Shown here: positions 45,331 to 52,593 of the stretch, one piece after another
Position numbering within the stretch: the first letter of the stretch is position 1
How the letters are laid out: each line of letters opens with the position of its first letter
Source: Nocardioides sp. WS12
GTDB taxonomy: Bacteria; Actinomycetota; Actinomycetes; Propionibacteriales; Nocardioidaceae
Length of the DNA: 64,000 nt
Reading direction: 5' to 3'
Assembly: GCF_014108865.1 (NCBI RefSeq)
Contig: NZ_CP053928.1
Location: 3,596,001 to 3,660,000 of the forward strand
Notes under the pieces: model-generated
What the model saw: the letters and a program-made list of their open reading frames with translations, nothing else
Database searches by the model: none
Told to the model about the DNA's origin: nothing
Position numbers and translations under genes: made by a program

Positions 45331-46962
45331 TCAGATCAGCGTGCCGATGTCGTTGCGCACGATGTTGTCGAGGGCGCGTTCGGCGACGGCGGCGATCGTC
45401 ATCGAGGGGTTGCACCCGGCGGTGGTGCCCGGGATGAGCGCACCGTCGAGGACATAGAGGCCCCGCTGGCCCAGCACGCGGCCGTCGAGGTCGCACGTCG
45501 TGCCCATCGAGGCGCCGCCGAGCGGGTGCCACGTGCTGGGTACGACGAGGTGCGTGTCCAACACCGGACCGGTGAGCCCGGCAGTCGCCCGAATCCGCTG
45601 CCCGATCCGCCGGTGCACTGCGGTGTCGCCGTTCGCCGGCCAGTCGAGGACAGCGCGGCCGGTCAGGTTGTCGTACCGGAACTGTCCGCGACCCTCACTG
45701 ACGCCGAAGCCGACGAGCATCGTGGCGACGTTGGTCGCCAGTGGCACCGGCGGGATCGAGGCCTGGATGATCGTGTTGGCCAGCGCCGGGTTGGCCCATT
45801 CCTTCGAGCCGTAGACGACCGGGCCACCCTGGGCTGCGCCGAAGTTGTCGATCAGATCGGTCCAGACGTAGATGCGGTCTCCGTTGGTGCCCCAGTCGGT
45901 GCCGAGTTCGTCGGGCAGGTCAGTGACCGTTCCCCGGGCCCGGGCCTCGACGAGGAGTCGGGTCGTGTTCATGGTGCCCGCGGCCATGATCAGCGCACCG
46001 GTGGTCATCTCGATCCGCTCGAGCACTTTGCCGGACTCGTCGGTCCGGTTGACGCTGAGCACCCACGACCCGTCCGCTGACCGGGCGACCCCGGTGACCT
46101 CATGCAGGGTCCGGACGTTGACGTTGCCGGTCGCGATCGCGCTGTCGATGTAGGTGACGTCGACGCTGTGCTTGCCGCCGTTGTTGACGCCCATGGCGCC
46201 TGCGCCGTTGGTGTAAGCCGGCTTCATCTCGCCGCGGAGCTCGGCCAGCGCGTAGTCCCAGTCGATGGGCATCGGGATCTTCTCGACGCCGTACCCGGCC
46301 CTCTCCGCCTGCCGTTTGAACACCCGCGGCGCCTTGTAGTTGGAGGTGTTGATCAGCTCGTCGGGCGCGGTCTCGACCTGCAGCATCTGCGCGACCCGCG
46401 GGTAGTAGGTGCTGTCCATGAGCCCGAAGTCGAGACCACCGGGCATCACCTGCTCGAAGACCTCGGCTGCCGGCTGCAGCGTCATGCCCTGGTAGACGAG
46501 CGAGCCGCCGCCGACGCCTGCGGCACACATGGCGAGCATGTTCTTGCCGAGGACCGGTTCGACGAGTCCGACGTACGGACTCACGTCGAGCAGGCCTCCG
46601 GTGGCCGGCCCCAGGGCGCCACCGAGTAGTCGCAGCGTGGCCTGCACCGCCTCCGGGGTGGTGCCGTGCCAGAGGAGCTTCTTGTCGGGCGCGAGCACGT
46701 TGGGGAACGTGGTCGAGTTCGGCCCGGTCCGCCACCAGCGGCCGCGCTCGAGCACCGTCACAGGGACGCCCGCCTGGCCGAGTCGGAGCGCGCTCACGCC
46801 GCCACCGAAGCCGGATCCGACGACGATGACGCGGTGTCGCTCGTGGCTGACGGGCACCGATCCCACGTCGGCGCGGGCCGGGACAGGGGCCACCGAGCTG
46901 GCCGTGGCGGCCACGGCTGCGGCCGCGGCACCTGCGAGGAACGTACGACGAGAGGGGTGCAT
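45331..46962 (-). CDS. choD: Cholesterol oxidase (GMC-type, Tat-exported)
   Basis: 543 residues from the ATG at 46962 with a CGGAGA ribosome-binding site; the frame extends to 46995 but the twin-arginine signal (SRRTFLAGAAAAAVAATA) supports this start. FAD-binding VIVVGSGFGGGVSALRLGQAG follows the signal. The active-site regions are WHPLGGASMGTTCDLDGRV (His) and GCNPSMTIAAVAERA (Asn), with AMCAAGVGGGSLVYQG in the middle. It would oxidise and isomerise cholesterol or another sterol outside the cell. The gene symbol is by homology only. Divergent TetR gene upstream with an operator-like palindrome at 47016-47030. Confidence 0.83.
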   Translation of the reverse strand: MHPSRRTFLAGAAAAAVAATASSVAPVPARADVGSVPVSHERHRVIVVGSGFGGGVSALRLGQAGVPVTVLERGRWWRTGPNSTTFPNVLAPDKKLLWHGTTPEAVQATLRLLGGALGPATGGLLDVSPYVGLVEPVLGKNMLAMCAAGVGGGSLVYQGMTLQPAAEVFEQVMPGGLDFGLMDSTYYPRVAQMLQVETAPDELINTSNYKAPRVFKRQAERAGYGVEKIPMPIDWDYALAELRGEMKPAYTNGAGAMGVNNGGKHSVDVTYIDSAIATGNVNVRTLHEVTGVARSADGSWVLSVNRTDESGKVLERIEMTTGALIMAAGTMNTTRLLVEARARGTVTDLPDELGTDWGTNGDRIYVWTDLIDNFGAAQGGPVVYGSKEWANPALANTIIQASIPPVPLATNVATMLVGFGVSEGRGQFRYDNLTGRAVLDWPANGDTAVHRRIGQRIRATAGLTGPVLDTHLVVPSTWHPLGGASMGTTCDLDGRVLGQRGLYVLDGALIPGTTAGCNPSMTIAAVAERALDNIVRNDIGTLI

Positions 46963-47015
46963 GAAGTCTCCGAGGGAGGTAGAGGCGGGGAGCATTTGGC
47001 ATCAAGTGACTTCAG

Positions 47016-47030
47016 TGGCACTCAGTGTCA
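47016..47030. promoter_or_regulatory. Operator-like palindrome between the cholesterol oxidase and tetR
   Basis: TGGCACT-C-AGTGTCA, 15 bp with six of seven pairs matched. It lies in the 125-bp gap between divergent genes; half-site-like AGTGAC and CAGTG lie beside it. Confidence 0.5.
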
Positions 47031-47087
47031 GCACAGGCTAGGGCATGTCCGTTCCGAGCACCACGACCCGCCGGTACGGTGACCCCC

Positions 47088-47675
47088 ATGTCCGAGCCCG
47101 CCGACTCCACCCTGCGCACCTTCGCGCGCGGAGCGATCCGAGGTCACGTGCTCGCGCAGGCGTGGTCGTTGTTCGCGGAGCACGGGTTCGACCAGGTCAC
47201 GGTCGAGCAGATAGCCACGGCCTCGGGCATGTCGCGACGCACGTTCTTCCGCTACTTCCCGAGCAAGGACGCGCTGCTCGGCGAATTCCTGGCCGACGTC
47301 GGTCAGCAACTCGCCGACCAGATCGAGGCCAGACCGGCCACCGAGTCGGCGTGGACCGCGCTGAGCGCAGTGCTGACTGACCTGGCTCGCGTCGCGGACG
47401 ATTCGCCGAGCCTGGCCGCCCAGGTGCTGGACATGCTCAAGCCGGCGTCGACCCGGGCCTTCGTCGAGCAGCGTCGCCAGCGCTGGATCGACCTGTTCGC
47501 TCCCCTGGTCGGCGCCCGACACCCTGAGCTCACGCCCATGGCGCGGGTTGCCATTGCCGCCTGCGCGATCGCCTGCCTGGATGCGGCGCAGGAGCACTGG
47601 CGGACAAACCCCGGCAGCTCCTACGGCGACTACCTGGACGAGGCGCTGCGCTCGGTGACCCCAGTACTGCCCTGA
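47088..47675 (+). CDS. TetR-family regulator divergent from the cholesterol oxidase
   Basis: 195 residues from the ATG at 47088. HTH segment VTVEQIATASGMSRRTFFRYFPSKDALL and a TetR_C-like helical ligand domain (AVLTDLARVADDSPSLAAQVLD). Likely controls the divergent cholesterol oxidase; inducer unknown. Confidence 0.87.
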   Translation: MSEPADSTLRTFARGAIRGHVLAQAWSLFAEHGFDQVTVEQIATASGMSRRTFFRYFPSKDALLGEFLADVGQQLADQIEARPATESAWTALSAVLTDLARVADDSPSLAAQVLDMLKPASTRAFVEQRRQRWIDLFAPLVGARHPELTPMARVAIAACAIACLDAAQEHWRTNPGSSYGDYLDEALRSVTPVLP

Positions 47676-47715
47676 CGCCATTCCGTCGGTCTCCCGGGCT
47701 GGCATGCTCTCCCCC

Positions 47716-48159
47716 ATGAAACTCCCGTCCCAGCGCGACCTGTTCCTCGCCACGCTCGACGCTCACCAGAAGATCTACGAGACGTCCCGCGGGCTCGTCG
47801 GACACCGCCTGCTGATGGGGATGCCGACGTTGCTGCTGCGGACCACCGGGCGCAAGAGCGGCCTTCGTCGTACGACGGCGTTGGTCTACGCGACCGACGG
47901 CAACAACCGCCTCGTCGTCGGGTCCAACGGCGGCGCGCGCCGCGACCCAGCGTGGATCCTCAACCTGGAAGCCGACAAGGACGTCGAGTTCCAGGTCGGC
48001 GTCCGCAAGGTCGTGGGGACTGCCCGGACCGTGCGGACCGATGACCCGGACTACGAGCGGATGTTCTCGCTCTGCAACAAGGCCAACCGGGGCACGTTCG
48101 CGAAGTACCGGCAGCGCACGACGCGGCCGCTGCCGATCGTCGTACTGGCTCCGCGCTGA
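47716..48159 (+). CDS. Deazaflavin-dependent nitroreductase-family protein
   Basis: 147 residues from the ATG at 47716 (an in-frame ATG four codons upstream at 47704 is possible). Ddn/PF04075 features: LLLRTTGRKSGLRRTTALVY, VVGSNGGARRDPAWILNLEAD and RPLPIVVLAPR at the end. These small split-barrel proteins bind F420 or FMN. Its stop overlaps the next start by 1 nt (TGATG), so the two genes form an operon. Confidence 0.83.
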   Translation: MKLPSQRDLFLATLDAHQKIYETSRGLVGHRLLMGMPTLLLRTTGRKSGLRRTTALVYATDGNNRLVVGSNGGARRDPAWILNLEADKDVEFQVGVRKVVGTARTVRTDDPDYERMFSLCNKANRGTFAKYRQRTTRPLPIVVLAPR

Positions 48160-49172
48160 TGGTGGCGTTCCCGCTGAACCTGATCGATCGCGCTTCCTCG
48201 CGGATCGGGCGCCCGTTCGACCCAAGCACATCCCTGGCTCCCCCGCACGGCCCGCGATCCAGTTGGGTGCACTACGGCGTCATGGTCCCGGGTCTGCCGG
48301 CGCCGCACCGGACGTTCGGCGTCATGGCCATCGTGGGCACGCCCGGGGTGGCGATCTTCGCCAACGACCAAGGCATCACGACCTCGCCGCGGGACACGGC
48401 GTACCTGGTGTCGGCAACGTCCGCGATGTCGGCGGACACCTTTCACACCTACTCGATCGAGAGGGAGTGCGCGTTCGCCGACGACGGGAGCAGCCTGCGC
48501 TTCGGTGACGACCTCCTCATCGAAGGGACCTACCCGAACTTCGACCTGACCCGGCGCCACCCCGGTGGGGACGTCGTCCTGCGGATCGCGGCGACCGACA
48601 AGGTCAGCCACTTCATCGATCTGCGCGGCGGGCTCTACTCGCACTGGAGCCTGCTGTGTGAGTACGAAGGGACCGTTGCCGGCGAAGCCGCGAGCGGGCT
48701 GTGCACCTTCGAGTACGCCCGCGGGGTCGGCATGCACGCCCTCCCGTCACCGATCCACCCGTCGATCCCAGCCAGGTTCTTCACCTATCACGTGCTCAAC
48801 GTGGACGACTCGACGCAGATCCTGTTCACCGAGGTCCACGGTCCGGGCGGGATCGTCATCGCCCGGTCGACGTACGTCCGCGGACTCGACGACCACGGCT
48901 CGGCCTACCCGGACAGCACCTTCGCGGTGACGAAGTACGACGACATCTCCCTGCCGACGCCCAGCGGTCGCCGGATGCGGATGCCCAGCCAGTTCACGCT
49001 GGCCACGCGCGACAAAGCCGGGCAACCGCTGCTCGAACTCGAGGGAAACCCCCACAGCGACTGGGCCTACGGCCTCGGCGCCGGCTTCGTGGGGAGCTAC
49101 CAGTTCGACGGCACCTTCGCGGGCAAGCCGATCAGCGGGACCGGCTACATCGAGTACATCGACCTCGCCTGA
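48159..49172 (+). CDS. Uncharacterised protein, DUF6670-like
   Basis: 337 residues, ATG overlapping the Ddn-like stop. Beta-rich, no signal or membrane segment: WVHYGVMVPGLPAPHRTFG, GLYSHWSLLCEYEGTVAGE, FTYHVLNVDDSTQILFTEV, GAGFVGSYQFDGTFAGKPI. Resembles DUF6670 proteins of Mycobacterium and relatives, which look like lipocalin/tocopherol-cyclase-type barrels. Could bind a hydrophobic ligand. Family recalled from memory, so moderate confidence. Confidence 0.55.
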   Translation: MVAFPLNLIDRASSRIGRPFDPSTSLAPPHGPRSSWVHYGVMVPGLPAPHRTFGVMAIVGTPGVAIFANDQGITTSPRDTAYLVSATSAMSADTFHTYSIERECAFADDGSSLRFGDDLLIEGTYPNFDLTRRHPGGDVVLRIAATDKVSHFIDLRGGLYSHWSLLCEYEGTVAGEAASGLCTFEYARGVGMHALPSPIHPSIPARFFTYHVLNVDDSTQILFTEVHGPGGIVIARSTYVRGLDDHGSAYPDSTFAVTKYDDISLPTPSGRRMRMPSQFTLATRDKAGQPLLELEGNPHSDWAYGLGAGFVGSYQFDGTFAGKPISGTGYIEYIDLA

Positions 49173-49184
49173 ACTTCCTCCGCT

Positions 49185-49218
49185 TTCATAATACTTTCGG
49201 TAACGATAGGATTATGAA
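49185..49218. promoter_or_regulatory. Operator-like inverted repeat over the start of the HTH/nucleotidyltransferase pair
   Basis: TTCATAAT at 49185-49192 and ATTATGAA at 49211-49218, spaced 18 bp, in otherwise GC-rich DNA. The right arm includes the ATG at 49214. Probable autoregulatory site of the HTH gene product. Confidence 0.6.
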
Positions 49219-50041
49219 CATGGCAAGGATGTCAGCCTCCGAGGCGGCCGCTCACCTGGGCGTGACCGAAGCCAGGGTGCGCCAGCGTATCGACGACGGT
49301 TCGCTGGTCGCAGAGAAGGTCGGCGGACGCTGGCTACTCGAGCTGAGCTCAGTCGACGCTGCAAAACGGCCGGCCCGCGGGCGTCCGATCTCGCCGCTTT
49401 CGGTTTGGTACTCGATGCTCGCGCTTGACGCTGCTTCCCTCGTCAACGTGCCCAGTGTGGAACTCCCGAAGATCCAGTCCGTGCACGTCGATGTGCCCAA
49501 GATGCCCAAGATGCCCAAGATGCAGGTGCCCAACATCGACTTCGCACGCATCGACCTTGAGTGGCCGAGCGGCGTCGCACAGGTGAAGTCCATTAGCCCA
49601 GCTTCACGTAACCGCGCCGTCCACCGGCTGGCCTCAGCATTGGCACGCGAAGATCACGATGCGCTCCTCGCATGGCTCCGAAACCGTGGCGATCGGCACC
49701 TTTACATCGCCGCCGAAGCCGACCTGAAGCCGCTCCGTGACGACGAGCGACTGGTCCCATCAGGCCTGTCCCATCCCGACTCGAAGATGAGCAACCCCAG
49801 TGTGGCCGAGGGGTACGTTGCCGAAGCCGACCTCGGGGCGCTCGTCCAAGACCATTGGCTCGAAGCTGTCTCGCTCGACGACAAGCCGAACGTCATCCTG
49901 CATGCCGTCCCCGCCAAGCCGCCACGGATCAGTTGGCTACTCCTCGCCGCCGATCTTGCTGAACACGGCGGGCCTCGAGAACTCCGCCGAGCACACGAAC
50001 TCCTCGATGAAGTCATCGCCGACCGTGTAGAGCAGTCGTGA
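49214..50041 (+). CDS. Excisionase/MerR-like HTH antitoxin-type protein
   Basis: 275 residues from the ATG at 49214 (49220 also possible). N-terminal HTH MSASEAAAHLGVTEARVRQRIDDGSL followed by GGRWLL is the excisionase-type DNA-binding domain. A linker with tandem PKM units (DVPKMPKMPKMQVPN, about 95-110) leads to a C-terminal helical/alpha-beta half resembling transcriptional AbiEi-type antitoxins. The stop overlaps the next gene (GTGA). With the nucleotidyltransferase downstream it fits an AbiE-like toxin-antitoxin pair, where this is the autorepressing antitoxin. Confidence 0.62.
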   Translation: MNMARMSASEAAAHLGVTEARVRQRIDDGSLVAEKVGGRWLLELSSVDAAKRPARGRPISPLSVWYSMLALDAASLVNVPSVELPKIQSVHVDVPKMPKMPKMQVPNIDFARIDLEWPSGVAQVKSISPASRNRAVHRLASALAREDHDALLAWLRNRGDRHLYIAAEADLKPLRDDERLVPSGLSHPDSKMSNPSVAEGYVAEADLGALVQDHWLEAVSLDDKPNVILHAVPAKPPRISWLLLAADLAEHGGPRELRRAHELLDEVIADRVEQS

Positions 50042-50757
50042 TCGTCCTGCCTGCAATGGACCGCGCGCAGGAAGCTGCTTGGCACGCGCTACTGGACCTC
50101 TACGACAAGCATCCAGACGACTGGACTCTCATCGGCGGCCAACTCGTCCATCTGCACTGCGCCGAACGCGGCTACTCACCACAGCGCCCCACCAACGACG
50201 CAGACGCCGTAGTCAACGCCCGGATCCCCTCAGCTCTCGGCGCCGTGACCGCGGCGCTCAAGGAGCTCAAGTTCGAACCAGACCCGAGCGCAGACGACGT
50301 ACAGCACCGATGGATCAACGGCGACGCCGTTATTGACGTACTCATCCCCGAAGGAACTGGAGAACGCACCTCTAGACGGAAAAGCGCGAGCGGCTTCCCG
50401 ACCGTCGCCGCTCCGGGCGGGAGCCAGGCTCTCAAGCGCACGGAAATCGTCGAAGTCCAGATCGGCAGCCGAACGGGCCGTGTCCCACGGCCGACACTGC
50501 TCAGCGCCATGATTCTCAAAGCAGCCGCGTACTCCGAAACCACCGGGTCCGGTCGCAAGCGGCACTGCCACGACTTCGCCGCTTTGGCCGCGATCCTTGC
50601 CGCTAGCGACACGGGGACCGTTTTGCTCGACTCCAAGGACCGCAAGCGCCTCCGCAAAATGATCACGGCCACCCTGGCACTACCAGCAGCCATTGCTGAG
50701 AACCCGACAGCGGAACGCAGACTGGCACGACTCTCCGAGGCGATCGACGCGAAGTAA
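50038..50757 (+). CDS. Nucleotidyltransferase-like toxin (AbiEii-type)
   Basis: 239 residues, GTG start overlapping the upstream stop. NTase core: DDWTLIGGQLVHLHCAERG, then RPTNDADAVV (DxD metal pair) and VIDVLIPEG, and a helical C-terminus (LLSAMILKAAAYSETTG with a basic patch, KRHCHDF). This is the COG2253/AbiEii-like layout; such toxins modify tRNA with nucleotides. Partner of the HTH gene upstream; the toxin would be active only when that antitoxin is depleted. Confidence 0.68.
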   Translation: MIVLPAMDRAQEAAWHALLDLYDKHPDDWTLIGGQLVHLHCAERGYSPQRPTNDADAVVNARIPSALGAVTAALKELKFEPDPSADDVQHRWINGDAVIDVLIPEGTGERTSRRKSASGFPTVAAPGGSQALKRTEIVEVQIGSRTGRVPRPTLLSAMILKAAAYSETTGSGRKRHCHDFAALAAILAASDTGTVLLDSKDRKRLRKMITATLALPAAIAENPTAERRLARLSEAIDAK

Positions 50758-50862
50758 AGGACAGGTGCTCTCTCCAGAGAAGGAGCGTCCAAGCCCGGGG
50801 CAGGCCCGGTTCCGCCGCGTACCGTCCCGGTCTGCGCAGGTCGTACTGCGACGGTCAGGGCT

Positions 50863-51630
50863 TCACGGCAAGACCCGCGTGCTCTCCAGAATGGCCTCGG
50901 CGACGAGTCCCGGATTGTCAATCATGGGCACATGGCCCACCCCCGGCAGAACAGTGAACCGTGCCTCGGGCAAGCGCTTCTGGGCGACCTGCCCATTGAC
51001 CGCGACAGGCAGAACGGCGTCATGCTCCGACCAGGCCAGCGTGATCGGGCAGGGCAGCGGGTCCATGGGCGCGATCTCCTCGGGTGTGCCCAGGATGTCA
51101 GCGATGACCGTGCACCCGAGCAGGTCGTCAGCCGCAGCGAGCGCCTGCTCGGCCGTGAGCCGGTTCCCGTGAACGGCGATGTTTCGCATCCCGAACCGCC
51201 GGACGGCTCCCGACCTGAACAGGGCAGGCAAGACGGGGCGGGTGAGCCCCGTGATCCGCGCCTCCCGGCGCAGCACCTTGGTCCCGTGGATCTGCCCAGA
51301 CGTTCCGGTGGCCCAGAATCCAGCTGGCGACAATGCGCAGACCGAGCTGGCGCGGCCTCGCCGAGCCAGTTCGACGGCCATCCATCCGCCCAGGGAGTTG
51401 CCGGCGAGATGGGGCCGGTCCCAGCCCAGGTCGTCCAGTTGCCGCTCGGCATTGTCGACGAGATCGCTCACCCGAACCGGACCGTCAGCAGCCTGGCCAC
51501 CGTGGTGCCCGAGGGCCGTGAGGGCTACGACCTCGTGACGGTCGGTGAGCAGGGGGATCACCTGGTCCCACGCCCGGGCAGACATGGTGACGCCGTGGAG
51601 GAGGACCAACGGTGGCTTCTCAGCGGTCAT
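50863..51630 (-). CDS. Alpha/beta hydrolase
   Basis: 255 residues. PLVLLHGVTMSARAWDQV (oxyanion HG), nucleophile elbow AGNSLGGW with Ser, acid in WSEHDAVLPV and the terminal His in PGVGHVPMIDNP. Standard cytoplasmic monomeric hydrolase fold; could be an esterase, lactonase or C-C hydrolase. No neighbours that indicate the substrate. Confidence 0.85.
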   Translation of the reverse strand: MTAEKPPLVLLHGVTMSARAWDQVIPLLTDRHEVVALTALGHHGGQAADGPVRVSDLVDNAERQLDDLGWDRPHLAGNSLGGWMAVELARRGRASSVCALSPAGFWATGTSGQIHGTKVLRREARITGLTRPVLPALFRSGAVRRFGMRNIAVHGNRLTAEQALAAADDLLGCTVIADILGTPEEIAPMDPLPCPITLAWSEHDAVLPVAVNGQVAQKRLPEARFTVLPGVGHVPMIDNPGLVAEAILESTRVLP

Positions 51631-51716
51631 TGGCGGAGTTTGTCAGACCACACTCGCCCAAGTTTTCCAGCACCGACCAGCGCCCCTCCGCTGCGTTCGA
51701 CGGGACCTGATTCCAC

Positions 51717-52439
51717 TCAGTGCGTCGACGCGGGCAGCACGCAGAACTCGTTGCCCGACGGATCCGCGAAGTGCCGCCACGGCAGCTCGCCCCAGCCGAA
51801 GTGCAGCTCACGACCGCCGCGGTCGGTGATGCCGCGAGCGACCTCGTCGGCGTCGTCGCCGGCCTCCAGCCGCAGGTCGAGGTGGGTGCGGTTCTTCGCC
51901 GTACCCTTCGGGCCGGCCTCGGCGGACAGGTCGAGCAGCGGGCCACGCAGCGAGGGGTGCCGCAGGCTCACCAACCCACTCCCCTCGACCGGCACCCAGC
52001 CGGTCAGCCACTCCCAGAACGCGCCGTCCCGCTCGGCATCAGCCACCTGGAGCGGCAGGCCAGCAACCGGCCCCGTGCCGTCGTACGACGACCGCTCCTC
52101 GAGCACGCAGAAGGCATTGCCCGCAGGGTCGGTGAGCACCACCCACGGCACGTCCCCCTGCCCGACGTCCGCGCGGCTCGCGCCCAGCGCGATCAGTCGC
52201 TCGACGACCGCAGCCTGGTCCGCTCCGCCGTGCAGGTCGAGGTGGAGACGCTGGGGCTCGACCGGCTGGTCGGGCACCCGCTGGAAGCAGAGGTCGAGCA
52301 CCGGGCCGTCCGGCACGCTCAGCCGGGTCTCGAAGCCCTCGGGCACGTCGGTCAGCCGCTCGGTGCCGAGCGCGGCCTCCCAGAACCGACCGAGTGCCTG
52401 TGGTGCCGTGGCGTCGAAGACGACGTTCTCCAGGAACAT
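51717..52439 (-). CDS. Two-domain VOC (glyoxalase/bleomycin-resistance fold) protein
   Basis: 240 residues from the ATG at 52439. Two consecutive VOC modules: LENVVFDATAPQALGRFWEAAL...VLTDPAGNAFCVLE, and a second one ending FADPSGNEFCVLP. Each has the DP.GN.F signature. Metal ligands are only partly kept. Possibly binding or resistance protein; substrate unknown. Confidence 0.82.
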   Translation of the reverse strand: MFLENVVFDATAPQALGRFWEAALGTERLTDVPEGFETRLSVPDGPVLDLCFQRVPDQPVEPQRLHLDLHGGADQAAVVERLIALGASRADVGQGDVPWVVLTDPAGNAFCVLEERSSYDGTGPVAGLPLQVADAERDGAFWEWLTGWVPVEGSGLVSLRHPSLRGPLLDLSAEAGPKGTAKNRTHLDLRLEAGDDADEVARGITDRGGRELHFGWGELPWRHFADPSGNEFCVLPASTH

Positions 52440-52593
52440 GGCGCCACCGTAGGCACACCGTTCAATCCGGCGAAGCCCTCTGGACCAACGGGCCGACAGT
52501 TGCCTCAAACCGGGTTCGGCGAGTCATCCGGTCACCTAGCATGAGTCAGCCACGCGCCCGTGGTGAAGCGCTCATGGGGTAGAGGTCTGATCG

